22,043 nucleotides of DNA from Flavobacterium psychrophilum. Lineage in GTDB: Bacteria > Bacteroidota > Bacteroidia > Flavobacteriales > Flavobacteriaceae. The translations under genes and the position numbers were made by a program. The stretch covers positions 1-22,043 of the forward strand of contig CAMDGJ010000018.1 of assembly GCA_945897545.1 (NCBI GenBank), written 5' to 3'. The notes below the pieces were generated by a model, which saw only the letters and a program-made list of their open reading frames with translations, did no database searches and was not told where the DNA came from. The stretch's first letter is position 1, and the number at the start of each line of letters is the position of its first letter. Below are positions 1-7,533 of the stretch, in pieces.

Positions 1-96
1 GAAATACAACTCCTCTTAAATACAATAGAAAACATATCGACAGCCTATTTAGTCAAAAGAAATAATATAAAATCGAAAAATAATTTAATTTTTTAA
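1..96 (+). CDS. C-terminal end of an IPExxxVDY-family protein (partial)
   Basis: The window opens inside a reading frame (frame 1) that stays open for 31 codons and stops at TAA 94-96. It encodes the tail ending in NNIKSKNNLIF. From memory, this ending is typical of the small IPExxxVDY-motif proteins encoded directly upstream of pyruvate kinase in flavobacteria; their function is unknown. The stop lies five bases before the pyk start codon, so the two genes are probably co-transcribed, which would also explain why no pyk promoter is visible here. The start and the name-giving motif lie outside the window, so the family call rests on the tail and its position only. Confidence 0.6.
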   Translation, partial: EIQLLLNTIENISTAYLVKRNNIKSKNNLIF

Positions 97-101
97 TCTC
101 A

Positions 102-1532
102 ATGTCAACAAACAAAAAAACAAAAATTGTAGCCACACTAGGGCCAGCCTGTAGCTCAAGAGAAATCATAAAAAATATGATTGATGCAGGTGTAAATGTG
201 TTTAGAATAAATTTTTCACATGCAGATTATGAAGATGTAAAAGAGAAAATCAAATTAATACGTGGTCTTAACGACGAATTTGGATACACAACCGCAATTC
301 TTGGAGATTTGCAAGGACCCAAACTTAGAGTGGGAGTAATGGAAGATGGTGTAATTGTCAATGATGGTGACTTAATTACATTTACAACTGCCGAAGACAT
401 TCTTGGGACTGCCAAAAAAGTTTTCATGAAATATAAAAATTTTCCAAATGATGTTAATCCTGGTGAAAAAATATTGCTTGACGACGGTAAATTAATCTTC
501 GAAATTGTTGAAACGGACAAAAAAACCGAAGTTGTCGCCCGAGTTCTTCAAGGAGGCGAATTGAAATCTAAGAAAGGGGTAAATCTTCCTAATACAAAAA
601 TCTCTTTACCTGCATTAACCGAGAAAGATATTGCAGATGCTATTTTTGCTATTAGTCAAAAAGTAGATTGGATTGCACTTTCATTTGTAAAAACTCCAGA
701 AGATTTACAAGACCTACAAGAATTAATTGCAAAACATTCGGAGTATAAAATTCCGATCATTGCCAAAATAGAAATGCCGGAAGCGCTAGAAAATATTGAT
801 AAGATAATAGCGTATTGTGATGGTTTGATGGTAGCTCGTGGAGATTTAGGTGTAGAACTTCCTGCACATGAAGTACCCCTTGTTCAAAAAGAATTAATTC
901 GAAGAGCAAAAACAGCAAGAATTCCTGTAATTGTAGCCACCCAAATGATGGAAACTATGATTACCAGCTTGACTCCCACTCGTGCGGAAGTAAACGACGT
1001 TGCCAACTCCGTTATGGATGGTGCTGATGCAGTGATGCTTTCGGGGGAAACTGCCACAGGCAATTATCCTGTTCAGGTAATTCAACAAATGACACAAATA
1101 CTAAAAGCTGTCGAAGACTCTCCACTTATTGTAGTTCCACAAAACACGCCGCAGATAAAAACAAACCGTTTTGTCACTAAAATTGTTTGTCGTCATGCTG
1201 CGATTGTAGCTAATGATATCAAAGCAAAAGCAATTTGTACCTTGACGAATAGTGGTTATACTGCTTTTCAAATTTCGGCTTGGAGACCGCAATCACACAT
1301 TTTAGTTTTTACTTCAAACAGAAGAATCTTAACGTCACTTAATTTATTATGGGGAGTAAAAACCTTCTTTTATGATAGTTCAGGAAGCACAGATGATACT
1401 GTTTCAGATTTAAATGAAATAGCAAAGAATAATGGGTATGTTACAAAAGGTGATTTCCTTGTAACGCTTTCAGCAATGCCTCTAGCCGATAAAGGTATGG
1501 TTAACACCCTGAGAGTTTCAGAAATAGAATAA
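102..1532 (+). CDS. pyk: Pyruvate kinase
   Basis: This cytoplasmic enzyme converts phosphoenolpyruvate and ADP to pyruvate and ATP in the last step of glycolysis. The 476-residue length is usual for a bacterial enzyme. The N-terminus has TLGPAC (12-17) and the substrate-binding RINFSH (35-40). A B domain lies at about 70-170. The family signature around AKIEMPEAL (221-229) carries the active-site Lys222 and the metal ligand Glu224, followed by ARGDLGVELP (245-254) with Asp248. The MDGADAVMLSGETA stretch (305-318) and a regulatory C-terminal domain complete the protein. The start follows the preceding gene's stop by five bases, which fits an operon. A strong intrinsic terminator lies 24 bases after the stop, so this is the last gene of its unit. 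No lesion is visible. Confidence 0.97.
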   Translation: MSTNKKTKIVATLGPACSSREIIKNMIDAGVNVFRINFSHADYEDVKEKIKLIRGLNDEFGYTTAILGDLQGPKLRVGVMEDGVIVNDGDLITFTTAEDILGTAKKVFMKYKNFPNDVNPGEKILLDDGKLIFEIVETDKKTEVVARVLQGGELKSKKGVNLPNTKISLPALTEKDIADAIFAISQKVDWIALSFVKTPEDLQDLQELIAKHSEYKIPIIAKIEMPEALENIDKIIAYCDGLMVARGDLGVELPAHEVPLVQKELIRRAKTARIPVIVATQMMETMITSLTPTRAEVNDVANSVMDGADAVMLSGETATGNYPVQVIQQMTQILKAVEDSPLIVVPQNTPQIKTNRFVTKIVCRHAAIVANDIKAKAICTLTNSGYTAFQISAWRPQSHILVFTSNRRILTSLNLLWGVKTFFYDSSGSTDDTVSDLNEIAKNNGYVTKGDFLVTLSAMPLADKGMVNTLRVSEIE

Positions 1533-1555
1533 TCTTAGGCCGTTAAATACTATTT

Positions 1556-1586
1556 AAAACCATCCCGAAAAGCGGGATGGTTTTTT
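1556..1586 (+). terminator. Rho-independent terminator after pyk
   Basis: A perfect 12-bp stem pairs 1556-1567 with 1573-1584. Its core is CCATCCCG against CGGGATGG, with a five-base loop, and the T run ends at 1586. It sits just after the pyk stop. Because A and T runs flank the stem on both sides it could act in both directions, but the only gene ending here is pyk. Confidence 0.9.
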
Positions 1587-1787
1587 GTTATACGGCATAT
1601 TTAAACACCTCATTAGCTTTTCTTCTTCAGCGTTAAGATATAACTTGGGAAATTCTAAGCGATTGGAAACCTAATAGCAGTTTATTTTGAAAAATACTAT
1701 TTTTAAAACATCTATGCCTTGTTTTTTACCACTTTATTTTATTTCAATTTTTTACTATTTTTATTCGGTCTAAATAAGAATTAATTG

Positions 1788-1796
1788 TATTTTTGC
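1788..1796 (+). promoter_or_regulatory. Bacteroidota -7 promoter element upstream of the FecA-like receptor
   Basis: TATTTTTGC matches the flavobacterial -7 consensus TAnnTTTGC and lies 23 bases before the ATG at 1819. No good TTG element is seen 17-23 bases upstream. The rest of 1587-1787 is AT-rich with nothing else recognisable. Confidence 0.55.
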
Positions 1797-1818
1797 ATTT
1801 CAAATTAAAATAATAAAA

Positions 1819-4047
1819 ATGAAATTTTTTAGATTAACACTTCTATTACTAGTAACTTCTTCCGTTTTTGGCCAAAACCAAGAAAATCCAAACGACACTA
1901 TTTCTAAATTAAAAACTATAGAAATTCTAGTTAAGCAACAAAGCCCGGAAAGAATGCCTGAAATGAAAAGCAATGTTTTGTTTTCAGGAAAAAAAAATGA
2001 AGTGTTAAAACTTACCAATATTAACGGCAACTTTACAACCAATAATACAAGAGAAATTTTCTCGAGAGTACCTGGTGTAACTATCTGGGAAAACGATGGG
2101 TCAGGTCTTCAAATAAACATAGGTGTCCGCGGACTTAGTCCTAACAGAAGCTGGGAATTAAACACAAGACAAAATGGATACGACATTTCGTCTGATGTTT
2201 TTGGTTATCCTGAAGCCTATTATAATCCTCCATTAGAAGCTGTGGAAACGATTGAAATAGTTCGTGGTGGAAGTTCTTTGCAATTTGGACCACAATTTGG
2301 AGGAATGATTAACTATGTTCTAAAAAGAGAGAAAAAAAAGGCGTTTTCGTTCGAAACACAAAACACGGTTGGAAGTTATGGATTGATGAGTAGCTTTAAC
2401 GCTATTGGTGGCAATTACAAAAAGTTTTCCTACTATGTCTACAATCATTCTAGAAGTGCCGATGGTTGGAGAGAAAACAGTGACTATACCGTTAGAAATT
2501 CACATGCTTTTGTAGAATACCGTTTTACGGAGGACACAAAATTATCTGCAGAGTACACAAATATGAACTACCGAATGCAACAATCCGGCGGTTTAACAGA
2601 CGAACAATTTAACAAGGACTCTAGACAATCATTAAGAGAAAGAAATTGGTTTAGCGCACCATGGCAACTATTTTCTGTTAATTTTGATACAAAAGTAAAT
2701 GATAGTTTTACCTCTAACACAAAAATTTTCGGCTTACTTGGTCAACGTAACAGTGTAGGTTTCACTGCGGCACCAAATGTGGTAGATGCCATCAATCCTG
2801 CAACAGATAATTATGCAAACAGACGTGTTGACCGCGATTATTATGAGAATTATGGAATTGAGAACAGAAATATCTTTAAATATGAACTAGGCAAAATCAA
2901 AAATCACCTTGCCTTTGGCGTTCGCCTATACAAAGCAAATACGAACCGTGTTCAAAACGGAAAAGGAACAACTGCCGCAGATGCCGATTATAGTATAGAA
3001 GGAAGGTATGATCGCGATTTAAACTTCACAACAGAAAATATTGCGTTATTTGCTGAAAACCAATTTAAAATTAACGACAAGTTTAGTGTAACTCCAGGGG
3101 TTCGTTATGAATATATAAAAAACACAGGAAATGGAAGATTTGGAATTGTCGCTGGAAACGATGTGGCTTTTGTGAATAAAGAAATTTCGCGCAGTCAGCC
3201 TTTATTTGGAATTGGATTTGAATATAAACTTCGATCTACTAATTTTTATGCAAATATAACACAAGCTTTTAGACCGGTATTATTTTCAGATTTTACACCA
3301 CCAGCTGTAACAGACGTTATTGATCCAAACCTAAAAGATGCGAGCGGATTTAATGCAGATTTAGGCTACAGAGGAACCGTAAAAGACTATCTAAATTTTG
3401 ACGTTGGTTTATTTTACTTGAGTTACAACAATAGGATTGGTGGCGTAAGACAATTTATTGACAACGATCCAGCAAAAGGTACATTTTTATACAGAACAAA
3501 TCTTGGAGAAACAGTAAATAAAGGAATAGAAAGCTTTGTAAATTTGAATATTACAAAGTTATTTAACATTGAAAAACCGTACGGCAACCTAGATGTATTT
3601 GCAACTATGAGTTTTATTGACAGTCGTTACACTGATTTCAATGTTTTTACAACATCAGGAACTGCACCAAACATCACTATTACTAAGACAAATTTATCCG
3701 GAAATAGAGTAGAAAATGCACCCAGATACATTCATAATTTTGGAGTTTCATGGGGTAACAACAACATATCTGCGACTGTACAATATAGAATGTCCGGGAA
3801 AATTTTTACAGACGCCAATAATACTGCTGCGGCTTCGGCTACTGGTATTACTGGAATGTTAAATAAATATAATGTCCTTGATTTGTCCACCGAATACAAA
3901 TTCCTTAAAAATTTTAATATTCGTGCAGGCATCAATAATATAACGAACAACGCCTATGCTACCAGAAGAGCAGGAGGTTATCCTGGCCCAGGAATTATAC
4001 CCGGAGAAGGACGCACCGCTTATATTTCAATTGGGGCTAAATTATAA
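1819..4047 (+). CDS. FecA-like TonB-dependent outer-membrane receptor
   Basis: This is a 742-residue outer-membrane receptor that probably imports an iron chelate using TonB energy. It has a signal peptide (about 1-18, cleavage before QNQ). The plug domain at roughly 60-170 contains RVPGVTIWENDGSG, IGVRGLSPNRSW, YYNPPLEAVETIEIVRG and FGPQFGGMINYVLK, the pattern of FecA-type ferric-citrate receptors. The remainder is a 22-strand-type beta-barrel ending in an aromatic-rich strand. It lacks the carboxypeptidase-like N-terminal domain and the SusC signature, so it is not part of a glycan system. It also lacks an STN domain and an adjacent sigma/FecR pair, so it is probably not a signalling transducer. 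It is transcribed alone, with its own -7 element and terminator. The ligand cannot be read from the sequence; ferric citrate or another siderophore is an inference. Confidence 0.85.
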   Translation: MKFFRLTLLLLVTSSVFGQNQENPNDTISKLKTIEILVKQQSPERMPEMKSNVLFSGKKNEVLKLTNINGNFTTNNTREIFSRVPGVTIWENDGSGLQINIGVRGLSPNRSWELNTRQNGYDISSDVFGYPEAYYNPPLEAVETIEIVRGGSSLQFGPQFGGMINYVLKREKKKAFSFETQNTVGSYGLMSSFNAIGGNYKKFSYYVYNHSRSADGWRENSDYTVRNSHAFVEYRFTEDTKLSAEYTNMNYRMQQSGGLTDEQFNKDSRQSLRERNWFSAPWQLFSVNFDTKVNDSFTSNTKIFGLLGQRNSVGFTAAPNVVDAINPATDNYANRRVDRDYYENYGIENRNIFKYELGKIKNHLAFGVRLYKANTNRVQNGKGTTAADADYSIEGRYDRDLNFTTENIALFAENQFKINDKFSVTPGVRYEYIKNTGNGRFGIVAGNDVAFVNKEISRSQPLFGIGFEYKLRSTNFYANITQAFRPVLFSDFTPPAVTDVIDPNLKDASGFNADLGYRGTVKDYLNFDVGLFYLSYNNRIGGVRQFIDNDPAKGTFLYRTNLGETVNKGIESFVNLNITKLFNIEKPYGNLDVFATMSFIDSRYTDFNVFTTSGTAPNITITKTNLSGNRVENAPRYIHNFGVSWGNNNISATVQYRMSGKIFTDANNTAAASATGITGMLNKYNVLDLSTEYKFLKNFNIRAGINNITNNAYATRRAGGYPGPGIIPGEGRTAYISIGAKL

Positions 4048-4080
4048 TGTATACTGCATTCTAATATCATAGAAATAAAC

Positions 4081-4145
4081 GCATTTGCAAAAAGACATTC
4101 AAACCATTATAGTGTTTGTTTATCTTTTTGCAAGTGCTTTTTTTT
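4081..4145 (+). terminator. Intrinsic terminator after the FecA-like receptor
   Basis: A 15-base stem pairs 4081-4095 with 4123-4137, with one G-T wobble. Inside the long loop a second small stem (CAAAC 4100-4104 with GTTTG 4114-4118) extends the hairpin. Eight T residues follow (4138-4145). The remaining bases up to the dinB stop (4146-4257) hold nothing recognisable. Confidence 0.85.
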
Positions 4146-4257
4146 GGTAAAAAAGAGCAAAAGATGAGTGCCGAAGATGTTTGTGATTCAATATCAATAA
4201 AGATTTAGAATCAAAAACAGCATTGAAATTTAATGACAAGCTTTTTCAAATGTTCCA

Positions 4258-5340
4258 TCAAAACGCGAATTTCAACTGTACGACAACTGTTTTTTTTTCT
4301 TCGGTGTTTAAATTACTCAAGGCAATCCCGAGTAATCTGACGGAGTCTTTCATTCGTTCCTGAAACAAAAGTTCTTTTACGGTCTCCATAATCAATATTT
4401 TATCCGAAATAAAATAAGGCAGGGTTTTGCTTCGGGTTTGCTGGGTGAAATCGCTATATTTTATTTTAAGTGTAACTGTTTTTCCTGCTATTTGGTGCTT
4501 TTTCAATCTTTTTTCTAAGGAGTTGGCGATGTTTTCCAGTTGTTCGACCATAAAAATCTCGGAAGAAAGATTGATGTCAAAAGTGTGTTCGGCTGCCACT
4601 GATTTAGTAATTCGATCTGGCTTCACTTCACTGTTGTGAATTCCTCGAACAACGTTGTAATAGAAATTTCCAGATTTTCCGAAGTGTTTCTCGAGAAATT
4701 CCAAGGATTTACTTTTTAACTCTAATCCCGTAAAAATACCCAATTGGTACATTTTTTCGGTTGTTACTTTCCCAACGCCGTAAAATTTGCGGATGGGTAA
4801 TACTTCCATAAATGGGATAACCTCATCAGGATTTACCGTTTTTTGACCATTAGGTTTATTGTAATCACTAGCAATTTTTGCAACAAATTTATTAACCGAA
4901 ATTCCTGCTGAAGCAGTCAATCCCACTTCATTTAAAATACGCAACCTTATTTCTTTCGCCAACAAAGTCGCACTTGGATTTCCTTTTGTATTTATGGTAA
5001 AATCAAGATAAGCTTCATCAAGAGAAAGTGGCTCGACCAAGTCAGTATAGTCGTTGAATATCTTTCTAATTTTGTTTGAAATTTCTTTGTAGCGGTCAAA
5101 TCTGGGTCTTACAAAAATTAAATCCGGACAATTTTTCTTGGCCAAAACACCACTGATGGCACTTCTAACTCCAAATTTTCTGGCTTCATAACTCGCTGCA
5201 GCCACCACACCGCGATTTTCGGCGCCACCAACTGCAATAGGTTTTCCGCGCAATTCTGGATTGTCCATTTGCTCTACAGATGCAAAAAAAGCATCCATGT
5301 CGATGTGTATGATTTTTCTATGAGAAATTATTTCGGACAT
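4258..5340 (-). CDS. dinB: DNA polymerase IV (Y-family translesion polymerase)
   Basis: This is an error-prone polymerase that copies past damaged bases; 360 residues is normal for DinB. The catalytic palm has IHIDMDAFFASVE near the N-terminus (Asp14, Asp16) and PLSLDEAYLD with Asp108 and Glu109, the metal-binding set of Y-family polymerases. The helix-hairpin-helix region (about 175-205, containing FYGVGKVT) and the little-finger domain (about 245-350) follow. The C-terminal QLKFAF resembles the beta-clamp binding tail of E. coli Pol IV (QLVLGL). The start gives seven residues before the usual RKIIHIDMD beginning, and no later Met fits. The start codon sits three bases from a 26-bp hairpin in the leader. 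The gene stands alone on the minus strand; no LexA-type box was recognised. Confidence 0.96.
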   Translation of the reverse strand: MSEIISHRKIIHIDMDAFFASVEQMDNPELRGKPIAVGGAENRGVVAAASYEARKFGVRSAISGVLAKKNCPDLIFVRPRFDRYKEISNKIRKIFNDYTDLVEPLSLDEAYLDFTINTKGNPSATLLAKEIRLRILNEVGLTASAGISVNKFVAKIASDYNKPNGQKTVNPDEVIPFMEVLPIRKFYGVGKVTTEKMYQLGIFTGLELKSKSLEFLEKHFGKSGNFYYNVVRGIHNSEVKPDRITKSVAAEHTFDINLSSEIFMVEQLENIANSLEKRLKKHQIAGKTVTLKIKYSDFTQQTRSKTLPYFISDKILIMETVKELLFQERMKDSVRLLGIALSNLNTEEKKTVVVQLKFAF

Positions 5341-5343
5341 CTA

Positions 5344-5417
5344 TTTGTCATTTCGACGAAGGAGAAATCTCATTTGTTGCTCACGTTATGTGATTTCTCC
5401 TTCGTCGAAATGACAAA
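5344..5417. repeat. Palindromic intergenic repeat in the dinB leader
   Basis: Two perfect 26-bp inverted arms (5344-5369 and 5392-5417) surround a 22-base loop. The arm carries the core TTCGACGAAGGAGAAAT. From memory, this sequence type recurs between genes in Flavobacterium genomes. It begins three bases from the dinB start codon. There is no long T run, so a role in termination is unlikely. Confidence 0.85.
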
Positions 5418-5442
5418 ATCACACTAACTTACAATGATATTA

Positions 5443-5450
5443 CAAATTTA
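5443..5450 (-). promoter_or_regulatory. Candidate -7 element for dinB
   Basis: On the minus strand this reads TAAATTTG, matching TAnnTTTG. Transcription would start near 5436 and the leader would include the whole 26-bp palindrome. No clear TTG element lies at the expected upstream distance, so support is moderate. Confidence 0.4.
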
Positions 5451-5543
5451 TGTAAATTATTATTCAGAGAAACGTTTAGAAATTTTTTACATTTGACATA
5501 AATTGTAAATTCTTATCCGTAACAAAATATAATTTAAAGGATT

Positions 5544-5749
5544 GTTGTCCGATTTAAATTTTAAAAAAGATAATTACCTTAACCTATATAGTCCCTACGG
5601 GACATTTGAACTGGGTTGGATTGATTTTTACTCTACCAACATTTAGCTCCTAACGGAGCATACCTCGCAGAGGTTAAACACTGGTAGCAAGATAGTTATA
5701 AATCGAAAATTTGTCCCGTAGGGACTATACTTTGATTTTATCGGACAAC
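5544..5749. mobile_element. MITE-like element with inverted ends and flanking 13-bp direct repeats
   Basis: The ends are GTTGTCCGAT (5544-5553) and its inverse ATCGGACAAC (5740-5749). An internal perfect 18-bp inverted pair, TATAGTCCCTACGGGACA, lies at 5587-5604 and 5712-5729. A small palindrome, GCTCCTAACGGAGC, sits in the middle. The 13-base sequence AATTTAAAGGATT directly precedes the left end (5531-5543) and recurs four bases after the right end (5754-5766), like a target-site duplication. No transposase is encoded, so it would be a non-autonomous element. The spacing of the internal repeats from the two ends is unequal, and 13 bases is long for a duplication, so the mobile reading is an inference. 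Confidence 0.55.
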
Positions 5750-5775
5750 CATGAATTTAAAGGATTAGACTTCTT

Positions 5776-5783
5776 TATTTTTG
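5776..5783 (+). promoter_or_regulatory. Weak candidate -7 element upstream of the CYTH gene
   Basis: TATTTTTG matches TAnnTTTG and lies about 150 bases before the CYTH start, just right of the MITE-like element. No TTG element was found at the right spacing. In AT-rich DNA this could be chance. Confidence 0.25.
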
Positions 5784-5827
5784 TTTGTCCAACACGTGTA
5801 AATCTCTGTTAGTTGCTCAATTTTGTT

Positions 5828-5855
5828 GAGATTCCTCCTTCGTCAGAATGACAAA
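5828..5855. repeat. Single-arm copy of the intergenic repeat
   Basis: These 28 bases are a close variant of one arm of the palindrome at 5344-5417, with the shared core CTCCTTCGTC and the shared end AATGACAAA. It has no inverted partner nearby, so it looks like a solitary half-element. Confidence 0.6.
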
Positions 5856-5905
5856 TAGACTGGATAAAATAAAATTTAAGAATAAATCAAACGAAAATCT
5901 TTAAA

Positions 5906-5933
5906 AGATTGCTTCGTGCCTCTCAATGACAAA
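5906..5933. repeat. Second single-arm repeat, abutting the CYTH start codon
   Basis: This 28-base stretch, beginning AGATTGCTTCGTG and ending CAATGACAAA, resembles the repeat at 5828-5855 in length, its opening AGATT and its shared end. Its last base directly precedes the ATG at 5934. It also supplies an in-frame GTG at 5916 that could be mistaken for the gene's start. Confidence 0.5.
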
Positions 5934-6401
5934 ATGATAGAAATAGAAAGAAAATTTTTAGTCACTTCCGATGATTTTAAAGCAGCGGCTTTCGCCAAAA
6001 ACCGAATTGCACAGGGCTATTTGAGCTCTGTTCCAGAACGCAACGTTAGAGTTCGCATAAAAGGAGATAAAGGATTCCTGACCATCAAAGGGGTTTCTAA
6101 TGAATCAGGGCTCTCTCGTTTTGAATGGGAAAAAGAAATTCCTGTTGGTGAAGCTACAACATTATTGAAATTGTGTGAAAAAAACATTATCGACAAGACC
6201 CGTTTTGAAGTAAAAATAGGCAATCACATCTTTGAAGTGGATGAGTTTTATGGAGAAAACGAAGGCTTGATTATCGCTGAAATTGAACTTCAATCTGAAA
6301 CGGAGACTTTCGAAAAACCATCTTGGCTGGGCAAAGAAGTAACAAATGACAATCGATATTACAACTCTTATTTAAGCAAAAATCCTTTTAAGAATTGGTA
6401 A
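5934..6401 (+). CDS. CYTH domain protein (probable inorganic triphosphatase)
   Basis: This is a cytoplasmic CYTH-fold protein of 155 residues. The N-terminus MIEIERKFLV carries the diagnostic ExExK motif (Glu3, Glu5, Lys7). Further charged strands typical of the triphosphate tunnel follow: RVRIKG, FLTIKG, FEWEKEI, TRFEV and the acidic IAEIEL. Family members hydrolyse inorganic triphosphate or related phosphates; the true substrate here is unknown. ATG 5934 was chosen because the family begins exactly at this motif. The in-frame GTG at 5916 would add six residues encoded by an intergenic repeat. The gene ends two bases from the stop of the convergent RlpA-like gene with no terminator between them, so the transcripts probably overlap at their 3' ends. 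Confidence 0.88.
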   Translation: MIEIERKFLVTSDDFKAAAFAKNRIAQGYLSSVPERNVRVRIKGDKGFLTIKGVSNESGLSRFEWEKEIPVGEATTLLKLCEKNIIDKTRFEVKIGNHIFEVDEFYGENEGLIIAEIELQSETETFEKPSWLGKEVTNDNRYYNSYLSKNPFKNW

Positions 6402-6403
6402 TA

Positions 6404-6889
6404 TTATTTTTGAAGAACCTCAATAGTTACCCTAACTACGCCAGAAGATTTACTACTAGCAATTTCCATAAAGGCTCGTTTAGAAAGATCAATTTCACGT
6501 GATCTAACAAATGGTCCTCTATCGTTTACTTCTACAATTATTGATTTTCCGTTGACTTCATTTGTAACTTTTACAATAGTACCAAAGGGCAGTTTTTTAT
6601 GTGCAGCGGTATATTGATTTTTATTGTATTTTTTTCCGCTAGCCGTTTTTCGTCCGTGAAATTTATCAGCATAATAAGAAGCGTGGGCGTCTTTTTTATA
6701 GAATTTATACTTCCCTGATGCTAAAAACAAACTATCTGGAACAAATTCTTGAGGTACAAGAAGAGATGTGCCTTTGACGATACTGTCTTTAGAAGCAGCC
6801 ACTTTTTGCTTAGTTGTAATGAGGTTTTGACTCAAGGCGAGACCAGCAATTGCTATGCAAAGTAAAAGCGTGATTACTATTTTTTTCAT
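6404..6889 (-). CDS. RlpA-like double-psi beta-barrel protein
   Basis: This is a secreted protein of 161 residues related to RlpA, a family that binds or cleaves denuded peptidoglycan strands. A signal peptide covers about 1-20 (cleavage before QNL) with no lipobox. A poorly conserved stretch follows to about 68. The double-psi barrel is at 69-158: ASYYADKFHGRKTASG, YTAAHKKLPFGT, VEVNDRGPFV and EIDLSKRAF. The usual C-terminal SPOR domain is absent, as in many Bacteroidota members. In Pseudomonas RlpA, as I recall, the TASGE-x-x-D stretch contributes catalytic residues; here it reads TASGKKYN, with Lys86 and Asn89 at those places, while His97 and Asp123 are kept. Lytic activity is therefore doubtful. 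The gene is transcribed alone; no clear promoter was seen in 6890-7037. Confidence 0.85.
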   Translation of the reverse strand: MKKIVITLLLCIAIAGLALSQNLITTKQKVAASKDSIVKGTSLLVPQEFVPDSLFLASGKYKFYKKDAHASYYADKFHGRKTASGKKYNKNQYTAAHKKLPFGTIVKVTNEVNGKSIIVEVNDRGPFVRSREIDLSKRAFMEIASSKSSGVVRVTIEVLQK

Positions 6890-7037
6890 AATTTTAAAAT
6901 TACCGTAAAGCTATTGATTCGCAAGTTCAGGATTGCTTGTGTCGTGACTCAAGCCTGAAAGCTGAATGAATGAAATAAGCCTCGATTTCATTTTAAACTT
7001 TTAGTTGGAATTCAGTTTGCAAAAACCATATAGAGAT

Positions 7038-7061
7038 AAAAAAAAGCCCTTTTCAGGACTT
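7038..7061 (-). terminator. Intrinsic terminator for the four-helix membrane protein gene
   Basis: Read on the minus strand, AAGTCC (7061-7056) pairs with GGGCTT (7049-7044), with a six-base loop, followed by a run of T bases to 7038. It lies seven bases beyond the stop of the gene at 7068-7490. Confidence 0.75.
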
Positions 7062-7067
7062 AATCGT

Positions 7068-7490
7068 TTATAGCCACATAGACCACGGAATTCTACTTAA
7101 AATAAGCAATAAACCTAAACTGTAGAATATTGAAAACGTTTTAAATTTCGTTGCACTACTTTCCATTTTTTTATGTTTGGACCAACCAATTGTGATCAAT
7201 ACGACGGCGATAATATTAATTAGCGGATGCTCTAATGATGTTAATCGAAGCGCTTTGTCGGACATTTGGCCAAAAGAAGCCAATCCTACTGGGGAAACAA
7301 AATACAAAATCGCACCAACTAGAATTTGAATATGAGTAACTATTAAGGCAAATAGTGCAATCTTTCGATCTTTAGTCAGAAACTCTTTTTTAGACACTAA
7401 TCCTACTACTGCGTTTAAAACCGCTAATACTAAAATAAGTAGTGTTAAATACGCCCAACCCGAATGAAACTTTTGAATAATTTCGTACAT
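7068..7490 (-). CDS. Small four-helix integral membrane protein, function unknown
   Basis: The 140-residue protein has four predicted membrane helices at about 12-31, 43-64, 90-103 and 119-136, with short charged loops between them. It has no signal peptide. I recall this family as common in flavobacteria and sometimes misnamed as ribosomal protein L27, which it does not resemble. Histidines at 9 (FHSGW), 53 (VTHIQ) and 88 (LEHPL) sit at or near helix ends, an arrangement that could hold a haem, but this is speculation. It forms a single-gene unit with a -7 element upstream and a terminator downstream. Divergent transcription separates it from the PUL. Confidence 0.75.
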   Translation of the reverse strand: MYEIIQKFHSGWAYLTLLILVLAVLNAVVGLVSKKEFLTKDRKIALFALIVTHIQILVGAILYFVSPVGLASFGQMSDKALRLTSLEHPLINIIAVVLITIGWSKHKKMESSATKFKTFSIFYSLGLLLILSRIPWSMWL

Positions 7491-7510
7491 AAAATATATT
7501 TTTGTTTTTA

Positions 7511-7518
7511 CAAATATA
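7511..7518 (-). promoter_or_regulatory. -7 element for the membrane protein gene
   Basis: On the minus strand this reads TATATTTG, matching TAnnTTTG, about 21 bases before the ATG whose first base is 7490. The -33 position falls inside the edge of the hairpin at 7534-7571. Confidence 0.5.
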
Positions 7519-7533
7519 AATTAAAAAAGTATA

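Noticed and set aside
1819..4047. FecA-like receptor as part of the ECF/FecR signalling system
   Set aside because: It has no STN domain, lies 3.8 kb from the sigma gene with unrelated genes between, and has its own promoter and terminator.
5341..5766. Possible CRISPR array from the clustered repeats
   Set aside because: The repeats belong to different families, are inverted or solitary, and show no regular repeat-spacer pattern or cas genes.
5916..5933. GTG start giving a six-residue longer CYTH protein
   Set aside because: The extension is encoded by an intergenic repeat, and the family motif starts at the ATG at 5934.
6399..6406. Two-base gap between convergent stop codons as a special regulatory overlap
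   Set aside because: Close tail-to-tail genes are common in compact genomes, and nothing else in the sequence points to antisense control.
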